Notes: a model not told the origin generated them from the letters alone. 64,000 nt of DNA from Collybia mongolica (GCA_013420905.1 JAAXNY010000001.1:3596001-3660000); one strand, 5' to 3'. Counted from the first letter of the stretch, positions 1 through 10,373 are shown. A program made the numbers and translations.

Positions 1-1
1 A

Positions 2-379
2 TCTATTGCAACCACAACCTTGACTTCTGGTAAACGCCAAGCAGCCGACACCCTTGAATCCGCCTCTGGAAAGCGTGCTCGACACGGCCACAAGAAGTCC
101 GGAAGCCAGGCTATCGAAGACATGGCATCATCAATTGATTGGCTTGCGTCTGCCTTTGCTGCAGATACCGCTGTGCCTTCCCCTGCACGAAAGCGTGCTG
201 CTATTCATAAGATCGAGGATGATGGCGATCTCTCTGATGATGAGCAAATGCAGGTCTTCAAGATTATCCGCAAGGACACAGGGTTTGCAGACACTATCCT
301 CGCCATCCGTAAGAAGAATGCGCGCACTCGCTTCATCAAGAGCGAGCTTTACCCTCTTCTAGAGACTAGTGAACTCTAA
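2..379 (+). pseudogene. 3' end of Myb/SANT-like Harbinger-associated protein
   Basis: The reading frame is open from the window edge to the TAA at 377-379, so this is the C-terminal ~125 residues of a protein that begins outside the window; the TTG at 20 is not a start. The visible part is a basic, Ser/Lys-rich linker followed by an acidic DDGDLSDDEQ stretch and a short charged helical end, a layout I associate with the C-termini of basidiomycete Myb/SANT-like proteins encoded next to PIF/Harbinger transposases. Support comes from the opposite-strand transposase N-terminus at 452-643. Whether the full gene is intact cannot be judged here. The family call is inference. Confidence 0.45.
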
Positions 380-451
380 TACCACATCTGTCATGCTCAT
401 CCTACATGATCGTACTTCCTCAACTAGTTACTAAACTACATACTTTCATTA

Positions 452-643
452 CTATTCACCCTCATTATAATTCGCCCCTTTGTTCAGCGTATGCATTGGC
501 TCTTTATCTAGGTAGCGAGAGGTATGGGCAGCTGCAGCTGCAGCTCCTCCAATTACAGCAATTATAGCAGAGGCCTTCCTATATCGCTCCCTGCGGAGCT
601 GCTCAGAGGAAAGCTTTCGAGAGGAGGTTTTTGAGGTGACCAT
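452..643 (-). pseudogene. Truncated PIF/Harbinger transposase N-terminus
   Basis: A 63-residue ORF starting at an ATG (643-641) reads with a basic RKLSSEQLRRERYRKASAII segment, an Ala-rich stretch and HTSRYLDKEPMHT. I recognise this as the extreme N-terminus of fungal DDE_Tnp_4 (Harbinger) transposases. The sequence then departs from the expected continuation and hits a stop after 11 residues, and no DDE domain follows, so the catalytic part has been deleted. It is tail-to-tail with the Myb/SANT-like fragment at 2-379, the two-gene layout of Harbinger elements. Read as the remnant of an internally deleted element; TIRs were not identified. Confidence 0.5.
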
Positions 644-699
644 GATAGAGGTGCGATAACCAGCGATAAGCGGTTATCGTATGTTGATCTTTGATCTCA

Positions 700-1250
700 A
701 TCTGTGACTAACTTGTGACAAACTTGGCTGGGCAGTTCGGACATTGGCGAAATTTCTCTAACCGAACCCTACCCAACCTTACCCAACCCAACTCTGGTTG
801 CTGAAGGGGGCCTTAGTAAGGGGGTGAGGTATCACATTGCAGCCCCAAGGGCAGTTGCGGTCAGTACCTTGGAGTGAACTCAAGACCATGAAGGGAGGAG
901 GAGAAGCCAGAGAGGGGTACAGGAGGTGACTGCAGAGCAAGCTGCCTGCCAAAATGGTGTTTCTGTGCTGGGCTGATAGGGGGATGCCACTGGGAGTGGG
1001 CCATCTACAGTGCATGGCAGGGATGAGTGGGGCACCTGAGGCTTTGGGCCTCAAGTATCTACCCACATAGAAATGTAACATCCCCAATAGGGCCCAGCCC
1101 CAGGGGACTATAATACCACACTAAAAAAAAAAGGGGGTAAGCTACCTTCCCAAAGGGAAACCTGGCAACCATGACAGGTACTCCCAGGCCCCTAGCTGCA
1201 CTTAGAGGAGGGATACTCATGATACTCTTGTAATGGAAGGAGAGTTTGTG
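700..1250. other. Non-coding, CpG-poor stretch
   Basis: No ORF here resembles a known protein. The DNA is G/A-rich with short homopolymers, including an A-run near 1121-1131 followed by G5, and it is poor in CpG like the transposon remains downstream. It may be the 3' flank of the CACTA element. Confidence 0.4.
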
Positions 1251-2099
1251 TTATTTATGAAATATGTACTGGTACCAATGATTTACTTTGGTCAATAATT
1301 GACCACCTGCCATGGTCCATAATGCACCTGACTACACATTGCACTTGATCAAGATTGACAAATTCTGTTGACCCCATCTCCCTGTAGTAGTTCATCTTAC
1401 ATCGGTTGGTTGCTGCATCTGAGATTTTGAGTTGTTTGATGATTGCGTAGATGAGTGAATCAGCTTGGATATCATGTTCAGGAGATGCAGGGATTTCTAC
1501 AATGAGGAAGCAGAGAATTTGACCAAAGAAGTCATGCAGCTCAAACTCTGGTGCATGGTGCCTGTGACGAGCAAATTTGTCAACATTGAGTTGATACTGA
1601 GGCTCATGTGAATTGGTGTACAAGGAGTGATTAATCCCAAGATGGCTCACCCAAATGAACAACATATCTCAGCTGTTGGTTCTAAGTGGAATGGGGTTGT
1701 GGGCATGCATAGTATTGCCACCCTCCAGGTGACACACTCAGCCATATTGGGTGAATTTAGTGTTCCAGGGTATAAGCTTCCGAATGACTGATACAGGCTG
1801 ATTGAAGCAAGTGGCCAAGGTTGCAGTTAGCATTGTCCAATGGGGACCAGAGAGTGCTTCTAGAGGTCCCTTGGGTGGAGTAAGGCAATGTGACAGGTCT
1901 AAAAAATATGATGAGCAAGCAAGCACATGAACAAAATCAGAGGCTTGCATGTGGGTAACTTGATATCCTGGGCATGAGAGGGGGGGGAGTCACATGAATT
2001 TTCTCATGCAGGTCATAGAGGAGGGTTATGTGCTTCAGCTGTGCACAGGAGGTAACATACTTGTTGATATTTGCATAGGGGAATCATTGACTTTTGATG

Positions 2100-2122
2100 T
2101 GATGGAGTATGTCACCACAGTA
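2100..2122. repeat. Target-site duplication, left copy, of the truncated LINE
   Basis: This 23-bp stretch matches 4528-4550 at 19 of 23 positions and lies directly beside the T-run of the LINE tail. On the minus strand both copies read as the same CACTA codons (YC-GDI-HH), so the duplication arose by insertion into the transposase gene. Confidence 0.65.
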
Positions 2123-4527
2123 TTTTTTTTCTTTGGTTCATCATTTTATATACCAGCCATATGTAATACATGTGCTGGTCACTACAAGTAGTAATTGGGG
2201 AGGGAGGGAGGGGGGGCAGAAGACAAAGCACTGTGAGGCTAGGGTGCTTGCCCAACCAAAGTCAAACTAGTGAATGGAGCTGGAGCTCAGTGTACACAGG
2301 CCAGAAGGGCCAATCTATGCCAGGGGGTAAGCCCCCCACTGCAGTGCCCCACAGCAGGTGGTGGCTTCAAGTCCACCAATTATCCAGGTTCACATGTTTG
2401 GGCAGGGAGCACCCTATAGCTGTCACTTAGAACACTGAGTACTGCCCCTAGCCTGTTTAGGACTAGGGAACATCGAACACAAACACACTCTTGTTCTCTG
2501 AGAGGAAGTTAACCAATCACGCATAGCACAGTTGCCAACTGGGTTTGTCTTCCCGTCCATGGCATGGACAGTCATAGAGGATGTGTTGCATGGTTTCCAT
2601 AAGGACACCGCACCTACAGGTGAAGGACTCCTCTTTGAAGAATTGGGATCGGAATGCCCCAATTGGGGCATGTCCAGTGGTGCATTGCACCATGTGTGCA
2701 GTCAGAGTATGACTGTGCCCAGTCTTGCACATCCACGGCCCACTGTTTACATGGGTCGGAGTGAGCAGGGTGTCTTTCTTTGCATAGAGCATCAAGAAGT
2801 TGGAGCCTATATACTTCTTGGACTGGAAGAGAGATTTCCAGCTGTCAAGCATATGGGTCACTGCCTCGCATTGCATGAAGTCAGCAGAGATAATGGGTGC
2901 CCCGCCTGCCTCAATGCAAGTTGAGATGGTGCTGATGTGTGCCAGTTGGTGGTCTTTGATCTCCACTCCATCCATGATGTGGTGGAGGTGGATCTTGTGA
3001 ATGGCATGGAGCCACAGCCAAGGCAGCAGCACCTCACACACTTTGAGGGTGGATGCCTGACCTGAGTGGTGAGACACATCAAGGGAATGCCAGAGGGCAT
3101 TGGTGGAATTGGAGAAGATGTGGACATCATGGATGTCCTCTAGTCCAATGTCAGAGGCCTGTCAGATGCCCTCCACAATTGCTTGCAGCTCGGTGTCATC
3201 AGACGTAGAGAGGCCAGTAGCATACCAGTCCTTGTATAGGTCCCCAGTGAAAGGGGGCTCCTGGGCTATAAGTGTGCTGATGCTATGAAATGTAATCTCT
3301 TACACACACACACACCAAATCTAACAATCAACACACAAATGGTAGGAATCACCTGTTTTGAGTTTGGGTTCAAGTGCTTGGAAGCACTAAGCTTTGAATA
3401 GTACTAGTCAAGGCCCTTTCCAATGATCTCTCGATGGGTTTGATTCAGACAAAGCTTTAACACAAGTTTAAAGCTTGTTAGGTATATTTATAATATCTCT
3501 CGATCCAATAGACTGAGTACCAAGTGTACATTCAATTATTAACAATCCCAAGCAGATCTATAAGTCCAAGTGACTTATTAAACAAACAGTGCCAAGTGCA
3601 CTAAAGGCCAAGTGCCTAGTAATTCCAACGGACAATGCAGTACTAAGTTCCAAGTGAACTAGGACTCTTCAATTCTGTGATCTCTTCAAACAATTCCAGT
3701 CAAGACAATTTGAAGCAATCTGAGCCTTAATTCAGGCACACAATAGTGTTTCAACAAATATGATTTGTATACTCTATGGTAGCGCAAAGTGGGGGCAAGA
3801 TTCCTTACCTTTGCGCTACTCTTCTACAGTCTATTTATAGGGTACAAACTAAATATCATACAGAATTGTAAATTTTATATGGAACCGCGCTCCCCTGTGC
3901 CAAGGATCTGTATTTAATGCTGACTCGTCCTCTACAACTTGGTGCACGCGCCATGCATGCCAATTATGTTGTTACTGGTTACTTATCAAATATTGAAAGA
4001 GCTGGCTAAACTCTTATCAAGGCCCAACCGCACGCTTGGTTATTTAAAACAGCGCGGCGCTGTCATTTACTTCTCCTGATCATCCTGGTTGTTATTCATG
4101 GTGTCCCGTTTCTTCTGGTAGTCAACACCAAGTGCCCCTGACTAGGATCAGGTTGTGCAAGTCCCGAATTTACAATTACTTCTCCTATTGATGATGATCC
4201 CTGGACTAATGATATCATACTACAACGGTTACTTATGAATTAAGATACCGAGGTTGTAACCGGGCATGGTGAATAGGACTAATAATAGGCTGTACTCATA
4301 GTCCTCTGTACTGATAGTGTATTACCCATTAGACTAGTTCACTCTGATTAGCTGTCTCGGAGCTCAACTCTAATCCTTTATTACCATTTACTTGGTTATT
4401 AGAAATGATACTAATAGCCTTACTTGTTGACTTTATAAGTGCAAACAATTTTGGGCCCTATCACTGGCATGCCAGACGTGGTAGACCGCAACTGACTGCA
4501 TGGGAGGGGGGGGAGTAGATGCATCAG
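2123..4527 (-). mobile_element. 5'-truncated LINE (RNase H and C-terminal part), carrying a nested hAT-like element
   Basis: Minus-strand reading gives TDASTPPPPMQSVAVYHVW (about 4525-4467), then after the nested element (3245-4466) GDLYKDWYATGLSTSDDTEL, DVHIFSNSTNALWHSLDVS, TGHAPIGAFRSQFFKEES and a C-terminal CRCG....H..YDCP motif. These are the RNase H domain and terminal Cys/His motif of fungal APE-type LINEs, closely parallel to residues ~1000-1250 of the intact LINE at 51-58 kb. Endonuclease and RT are missing, as in a 5'-truncated insertion. A T-run (2123-2130) is the reverse-strand poly(A) tail. Flanking 23-bp direct repeats at 2100-2122 and 4528-4550 differ at four positions and are duplicated CACTA coding sequence. 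An in-frame TGA at 3172-3174 breaks the RNase H reading. Confidence 0.75.
3245..4466. mobile_element. Non-autonomous hAT-like element, copy 1
   Basis: A 1.22-kb unit begins CAGTGAAAGGGGGC and ends with the inverted GGGCCCTATCACTG, imperfect terminal inverted repeats of the CAGTG type seen in hAT elements. It interrupts the RNase H reading frame of the truncated LINE. No transposase is encoded; the interior holds a short CA repeat near 3302 and many copies of a CAAGTG/CCAAGTG word. A second copy at 13821-15045 is alignable end to end. No 8-bp duplication is visible at the ends, so the hAT assignment rests on the termini. Confidence 0.6.
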
Positions 4528-4550
4528 TGATGATGTATGTCACTGCAGTA
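4528..4550. repeat. Target-site duplication, right copy, of the truncated LINE
   Basis: Partner of 2100-2122 at the 5' (truncated) end of the LINE. Three of the four differences are transitions, in keeping with ageing after insertion. Confidence 0.65.
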
Positions 4551-5494
4551 GCGCTCTGTTGGAAATGCCCAGTAGGCCCACAACGGACCCATATACCTGA
4601 TTGTTGGTGCGATGTGCAAGAGTGCATGAATGGTGAGGGGACATGTAGCTACCTGCTGTGGATCATATTGGTAGTATAGCCTGTAGTTTCATCAGATGGC
4701 ATCTTATCAGCAACAAGAATGACTTACTGTTCATACTCCTCAACCCAACTCTGGAAACCTCTCTTGAGTTTGTCAACTTGTTTGCAGGTGATTTCAAATT
4801 CTAAGCAAATTGTTAATAGGTGAACTAATTTAATAAAGTGTTTATAGTATTGAGTATGTAGAAACTGTCCTTCAAGGAGGGTGGGTGCAATATACAATGT
4901 CCAGATTGAATATGTTTCAGCAATCATCTGTGCCCTCTCGGATGCAATATTTGGAACCCTAGATCCAAATGATGCTGGGATTGTCCCTCCTGCATTTTTG
5001 GTAGCCTCTCCAATAGCCTCCCATACTGTTGGCAACAACATATAGCCTTCACCATCGTGGGGAAGGTCCTTGAACCTCCCAGTCCAAAGGTGAATCAGAT
5101 TCAGAATGAGGTTAGACCAGATAAGATGCATGAAATCATAAGGGAATGAACTGGGGAAAGAGAGTGAGCTCAGAGTACTGAGCAGTGGTATACCTTTGAT
5201 GCCATACTTGGTTGCAAGACATCCAGAATGTGCATCACTTGTGGCATATTGGACTTCCTTTGCTTGTTCCATGAATTGTACATGATCTTGTAGAGGAAGT
5301 TCAGCTGGGTCATATTTGTCTTGTGGCCCTGGGAAGCCATCACGGCACAATGGAACATAGTGCATTGTTAACCATGAGGATGGGATGCGGACTCCTTTGA
5401 TTGTGCACATCTGACATGGTGAAATCGCATTATGGCCTTTCATGCACATGACCATTGAGATTGTGGGTATATCACCAAAAACCACGATGAGGTA

Positions 5495-5902
5495 CACTGA
5501 CAAGCATGCCCTCGCTGCATACATGTCAATTGGTGTTTTCCCTGTTTCCGCACGCACCATGGCCAATCCACCAACGTCTGACCAAACACATCGCATATGC
5601 AGATCACAGAGATGCCTAGCTAACCTCCAACCCAGATCTTATCTTATCTCATACACATCGTGGAGAACCCCAGTCCTGACTTGCGTTTGGACACATTGTC
5701 CAAACACCCCAGAAGTCCGCCTGCACCCTAAAAACACAAACATACCTGCTCCACTCTCCATTCCAGACCCTTACTTTAGTATCATTCATGTCCATTTTTG
5801 TGTTTCCTTTGTCAATGCCTTTTCACATAGTGACCAACCTAGGGTACAGAAATTTTAGTATAAATACCTCTGTATTTACCTTCTTGTAGATCATCAAAAT
5901 CT

Positions 5903-5940
<38 letters not shown>

Positions 5941-6426
5941 GAGCCTTTGCACTCTCTCAGTCATGTATGCACTGCATTGCACCAAAGTCACACATCACAC
6001 TGCACCATTGCATAGAACATATCCATTGCACCGCACATAAGTCACGCTCATTGTACTTTGCACCACTTTTGGTTACTTTGTTGCACATTGCACCGCACCA
6101 TTGCACAGAATACAGGCATTGCATTGTACATAGGTCATGCTCATCACACCTTGCACCGCTTTGACCAAACTTCACCACACATTGCACCACTTTGTGACCA
6201 CTTGGCTTTGCAAGTCGCATTGCATCAACTTGGCTGACATCAGACTCCACTTCACACAGTCTTTACTTTGATTGCACCCACCACTTATTGGTATACTCAT
6301 ATTGTCTTAGATGTACTGATCTTCTGTTTCACAGATTAGAACCCTCTTATCTTATTTAGAGGATTGCTTGGAGTTGGATAGCCATTAATGCTTGACACAC
6401 TCCCAGCAAACTCAGTTTTGTCAATG
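5495..6426. mobile_element. 0.93-kb insertion in the CACTA gene with short TIRs
   Basis: It splits the CACTA codons FLLHA and YLIVVFGD exactly. The ends are CACTGACAA at 5495 and the inverted TTGTCAATG at 6426, an 8-of-9 match. The inside contains a TATAAATA (5860-5867), a CT microsatellite (about 5904-5943) and degenerate repeats of a CACATTGCACC-like word (5965-6190). No recognisable protein is encoded. The CACTG/CAATG termini would suit a small CACTA-like or other TIR element; a convincing target duplication is not visible. Confidence 0.5.
5904..5943. repeat. CT microsatellite
   Basis: A run of about twenty CT units, with one interruption, lies inside the 0.93-kb insertion just downstream of its TATAAATA. 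Confidence 0.9.
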
Positions 6427-7249
6427 CATGTAGGAGGAAGACAGAGTTGGTGAGTGCATCAAAGGCAGACACACCCATCTCAAGCTGCAATAGTTCCTGG
6501 ATGGGGGGCCACAAGAATGAATCCATATCATCAGGTTTCTTTGGCCCAGGGATTGTCCCAAGTGGAATGACATTTGCCTTGAGAAACCGCTCTTCAGGAG
6601 GGAGGTTATAATTAAACAATATTAATGGCCATGCAGTCTTGGTATGGTGCTTGAAAGGACCAAAGCCATCAGTAGATAACCCAAGTGCAATATTGCGAGG
6701 ATCTGAAAGAAACCACTTTGGGAGCTCTTCATTGCCAATTGTGATGAAGGTCTCCTGGAGTAACAGGTAATGAGTGCCATCAAAAATATCAGTTATTTTT
6801 GTTGGGTCATGTAGGTGCTTGGATTGGTATTGCATTTTCTTCACATAGGAAATACTTGCAAGCATTGCATGTAGGTGGGGAATGATAGGGAGGTACTCAA
6901 AGTATGAGTCTGGTGACCTCCTGTCAGCTTTACAGTGGTTGGCATTACACTTTGGGCATTTTGTGAGGGATTCATAAGGCCCAGTGTAGCAAATACATGA
7001 CAAGGGGCAACAATTGTAGCATACTGGTTGGAAGCTGGAGAGAAACTGAATGCATTTCTGTGTTCTTCAGGGATTCTCCTGGTGACTGGGTGGATACATA
7101 ATGAAGTTTGTTGAATGTTATATTGGAGAGGTGATCTTCAACTTTGATAGCATAGAGACAGAGGAGGACTAGGTCACTTTCATCCACCATTTGATCTGAA
7201 ACTACATATCAGGTATCAGTAGAGGAGTATATTAGAGCGGACAGACCTA

Positions 7250-7461
7250 CAGTGGCTCAAAAAACTGCCCCAATGTTTGTACATTTTTGAAAGATCAATA
7301 TGGTATGAAGTGCTGACATAAGCAGGGGACCTGGGGTAATTATGTAAGATACTATGACATCGTGGCTTTCCAATGGACCCTGGATCATGTGATTTGGATC
7401 AATATCCATTAAGCTATAAGCCAAACAAAATGGCTACTCATTGGGGCAGTTTTTTGACCCT
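7250..7461 (+). repeat. Left terminal inverted repeat of the Tc1 element
   Basis: About 212 bp, matching the reverse complement of 8646-8857 with a few mismatches near the inner end. Outer and inner ends carry related sequences (CTCAAAAAACTGCCCCAATG type) in opposite orientation, likely transposase binding sites by analogy with IR/DR-type Tc1 elements. Confidence 0.9.
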
Positions 7462-7587
7462 TATCTTATTTTCCATTATTCTGGCATTTATGATCCAATG
7501 CAAGAACATTATGGACTGTGGGAAGAATAAACAATGTCATGTGACTTTATTTGTATCAATTTGACATGTTGGAATTGGTTCAATCAT

Positions 7588-7607
7588 CTTCTTGACCTCT
7601 TACCACC
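7588..7607 (+). promoter_or_regulatory. Leader motif upstream of the Tc1 transposase
   Basis: Twenty bases fitting CTTCTTGAYCTYTTACCACC end 3 nt before the ATG at 7611. The same word occurs on the minus strand at 10041-10060 and 57928-57947, at the 5' ends of two retrotransposed sequences. Its function is unknown; a transcript leader or start-site element is inferred. Confidence 0.4.
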
Positions 7608-7610
7608 ATC

Positions 7611-8630
7611 ATGAAAGCCATTTCTACTGCTCAGCACAATACTGTTGTTTCTCTCCTCAATGAGGGCTATTCTCAGTGTCAAATCAAGGAGAAAACTGGT
7701 CTAGGGAAGGGTACCATCAGTAGGATCAGCAAAGATGTGGATGGAAACAAAGAAAACAACCTTGGTGGCCGCCCCTCCAAGCTGTCTGTTCGTGACAAAC
7801 AGTCAATTATTCGTCAAATCAAGTCAGGGAAGCTTGATAATGCAGTTCAGGCTACCCAATTCATCAATGGCATCATCCCCAATCCTGTCACACCCCAGAC
7901 AGTCAGAAATGCACTCAAGGAAAATCAATTTTATGCTGCTACAAAGAGGAAAGCTCCTCTTCTCAAACGAGCCCATCGCATCCGGCGTCTCCAGTTTGCA
8001 AAATATCATGAAAGCTGGACTGTGGAGGACTGGAAAAGGGTTCTATGGACAGATGAGACCAAAATCAATAGGATTGGGTCAGATGGAAAGGTTTATGTCT
8101 GGAAACAAAGGGGAGAACCACCATCTGATAGAACAATATCACCTACTGTCAAACATGGAGGAGGAGGAAACCTCATGGTATGGGGTTGTATGGGGTGGAA
8201 TGGAGTGGGAAAGCTCATAGAGGTGCAGGGGAACATGGACAAGGTTCAATACTGTGAAATTTTGGAGAGTGGAGTTCAGGAAAGTTTTGAGAAGTTGGAA
8301 ATGGTGGATGGCGAGCGCTACTTTCAGCAAGATAACGACCCCAAACACACATCTGGACTGGCCACACAGTGGTTTGAAGACAACAACATTCAAGTCCTTG
8401 GCTGGCCTGCCCAATCCCCTGACATGAATCCAATAGAACACCTTTGGGAACATCTCAAGCGCCGTCTTAAAGAATATCCGACACCACCCAAAGGAGTACA
8501 TGAGTTGTGGGATAGATTGGCTGAAGAGTGGGGTGAAATTCCACCAGAGGTATGCCAAAACCTGATAGAAAGTATGCCCAGGCGGATACAAGCAGTTATA
8601 AAGGCAAAAGGTGGTCATACAAAGTATTAG
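7611..8630 (+). CDS. Tc1-type DD34E transposase
   Basis: A 339-residue intronless ORF, full length for the family (about 340). Residues 1-115 form the paired-like helix-turn-helix DNA-binding region with a GGRPSKLS linker motif between its two halves. The catalytic triad is complete: D in LWTDETKI, D in YFQQDNDPKHTS and E in MNPIEHLWE. Exactly 34 residues separate the second D and the E, giving the DD34E signature of Tc1 transposases, which cut and paste into TA sites. The ATG at 7611 is preceded by the CTTCTTGAYCTYTTACCACC leader motif (7588-7607). No stop or frameshift is present, so the protein could be active. Confidence 0.95.
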   Translation: MKAISTAQHNTVVSLLNEGYSQCQIKEKTGLGKGTISRISKDVDGNKENNLGGRPSKLSVRDKQSIIRQIKSGKLDNAVQATQFINGIIPNPVTPQTVRNALKENQFYAATKRKAPLLKRAHRIRRLQFAKYHESWTVEDWKRVLWTDETKINRIGSDGKVYVWKQRGEPPSDRTISPTVKHGGGGNLMVWGCMGWNGVGKLIEVQGNMDKVQYCEILESGVQESFEKLEMVDGERYFQQDNDPKHTSGLATQWFEDNNIQVLGWPAQSPDMNPIEHLWEHLKRRLKEYPTPPKGVHELWDRLAEEWGEIPPEVCQNLIESMPRRIQAVIKAKGGHTKY

Positions 8631-8645
8631 ATAGAAAATTAATAG

Positions 8646-8857
8646 AGGGTCAAAAAACTGCCCCAATGAGTAATCATTTTGTTTGGCCTATAGCTTAATG
8701 GGTTTTGATCCAAATCACATGATCCAGGGTCCATTGGAAAGCCACGATGTCATAGTATCTTACATAATTACCCCAGGTCCCCTGCTTATGTCAGCACTTC
8801 ATACCATATTGATCTTTCAAAAATGTACAAACATTGGGGCAGTTTTTTGAGCCACTG
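8646..8857 (-). repeat. Right terminal inverted repeat of the Tc1 element
   Basis: Inverted partner of 7250-7461, abutting the duplicated TA at 8858-8859. Confidence 0.9.
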
Positions 8858-9103
8858 TAATTGTGAGGCTTCCTTCATGAAGCTCTCACCAAGGAGATCC
8901 CATACTGAGACTCCTTCCTGTCCAGACTCCATGCTCAGCATATTGTATTCATTGTCATCTCCCAGGAGGTCTTCATCACTGCTGGTGAAATCCTCAATTT
9001 CCATATCCTCATCATCCTCCATGTCTTCATCATCCTGTGTGTCCTGGCTCTTGTCTTCTTTGCTACTCTTGCCACTATCAACTATGAACTGTCAAATTAG
9101 ATT

Positions 9104-9117
9104 GGATCCCCATCTTT
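9104..9117. repeat. TSD of the retroposed insertion (left)
   Basis: GGATCCCCATCTTT, identical to 10065-10078; the last Ts merge with the poly(T). Confidence 0.75.
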
Positions 9118-10064
9118 TTTTTTTTTTTTTGGTCATATAATAATATTAAGTGCATGTGGGTTTGACCCAGCTACATGCGGGCATAAACACCTATTACCAC
9201 TAAGTAATCTGTAATGAGCCATCAGGGTGGAGCTGTACATTAAGTTGCTCTCCAGGTCATGTTACAGGTCTAGACTGAGGATACCTGCAGTCCAACGGTA
9301 TTGTACTGTACCATGTCTGAACCTCCCAACGCCTTAAGGGTTTGCCTTCGCTTGTTGGGGCATGGTCCCCTCCCTTCACATTGGTACCCCATTCCACTCC
9401 CCCCCTGGTATTTTCAGGGTGCCATGGAAACCCATTACTCCCCCCCAGTGTCAAAGATAAATGTCCAAACTAAATGAATGACCTGTACCTCAAACCTGCT
9501 CCCCCTCTCCTGAATCCCCCCTATTACTTTCCCCCCTGTTCCACACTGCTCTCCCAAAGTGATGACTCCCCTCAAAATGAGGCCACCAAATCCCACCATT
9601 GGTCGATAAACTGGCATTCTCCCCAAGAGGTGTGCTCTGTGCAGGGACAGTAGCTGATTGGGGGCCAGACCCCTTCCTCCTTTTGTGTTTGGGTGTAGTG
9701 GTTAAGCAAGTACGAATAAATTGTCGAGAATGTTGGTGGTGACGCTCCCTAAGGATCTGCGCAAAGCAGAGTACTAGAGTTGTGGTGTCCTCGTGTGGCC
9801 TGGTAGTTGATGAGGTGGATGTGAACGGATTAGTGAAGCCCCCAGTACAGGCAAGATGAGATGACCCTGCAGATAGTCAGGATCAGCTCTGATAAGTTAA
9901 AAATTTGGATATGGTATAAAAGGATGGTGGCCCAGGCCAAAAGAGTGGTCTGATGAAAGGCGATGTCAATTAGGGATGAGGTGTTAGGTAGTTTAGGGAT
10001 GACCTAGTGCAGGAGGGACAAATTCCCATGGTCGGATGGTGGTGGTAAAAGATCAAGAAGCGTC
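9118..10064 (-). mobile_element. Retroposed insertion with poly(A) tail and 14-bp TSD
   Basis: A 0.95-kb insertion in the CACTA gene bounded by direct repeats GGATCCCCATCTTT (9104-9117 and 10065-10078). A T-run beginning at 9115 is the poly(A) tail on the minus strand. The 5' end (near 10064) opens with the leader motif shared with the intact LINE. No domain is recognisable; short minus-strand ORFs are interrupted by stops. Near the 3' end the minus strand reads a tRNA-like ACTTAGTGGTAATAGG followed by GGGTCAAACCC, weak A- and B-box look-alikes. It is probably a non-autonomous retroposon or a rearranged LINE mobilised by LINE machinery. Confidence 0.65.
10041..10060 (-). promoter_or_regulatory. 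Leader motif at the 5' end of the retroposed insertion
   Basis: The minus-strand 20-mer fits CTTCTTGAYCTYTTACCACC and starts 5 nt inside the 5' boundary defined by the TSD. Confidence 0.4.
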
Positions 10065-10078
10065 GGATCCCCATCTTT
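10065..10078. repeat. TSD of the retroposed insertion (right)
   Basis: GGATCCCCATCTTT; joining it directly to the left flank restores the CACTA reading frame (ISQERWGSNLI-QFIVDSG, with one TGA). Confidence 0.75.
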
Positions 10079-10373
10079 CCTGGCTGATTTTGTCAAGGCA
10101 GTCTGCAATGTGATGGGAATGGCATGGATTTGACAAGCCATATTTGTTGTCATTATAAGTATGTGGTGGAATTCCTGGTGCTGGGGGCAGTTCAGAGGTG
10201 TAATTATTAGTTACAGAAGGACCTGCCTTGCCCATTGGAAAGTCCAGATCATCTTTGAGATCTTTGGGAGTGGTTTGCAATGGGGAACCATCTTTATGGT
10301 CATTCCCTTGTAAATTCATGAGCATAGAGTTCTCAGAATGTGTGACACAATTAAGTGCAGAGTCCTTCCCTAG

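Larger units (their letters stand above)
7250..8857 (+). mobile_element. Complete Tc1/mariner transposon
   Basis: A 1,608-bp element flanked by TA on both sides (7248-7249 and 8858-8859). Its terminal inverted repeats are long, about 212 bp (7250-7461 and 8646-8857), with only a handful of mismatches. Each TIR starts CAGTGGCTCAAAAAACTGCC at the outer end, and an inverted copy of most of this word sits at its inner end, so each arm could fold on itself. The element encodes one uninterrupted transposase (7611-8630). It interrupts the CACTA gene one base before a splice donor. Intact coding region and TIRs suggest a recent arrival compared with its host. Confidence 0.93.

Noticed and set aside
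779..1087. 102-codon minus-strand ORF
   Set aside because: Starts in low-complexity G-rich DNA, has no domain or splice support, and lies in decayed repeat sequence.
3245..4466. Interpretation as a solo LTR (starts TG, ends CA when read two to three bases in)
   Set aside because: No 5-bp duplication on either copy, and the CAGTGA/TCACTG inverted ends fit a DNA transposon better; kept open in the findings.
5957..6250. 97- and 65-codon ORFs rich in Cys/His/Met on both strands
   Set aside because: Caused by the CACATTGCACC-like degenerate repeat, not by a zinc-binding protein.
8139..8666. 175-codon minus-strand ORF across the Tc1 element
   Set aside because: Antisense shadow of the transposase, and part of its end lies in the TIR.
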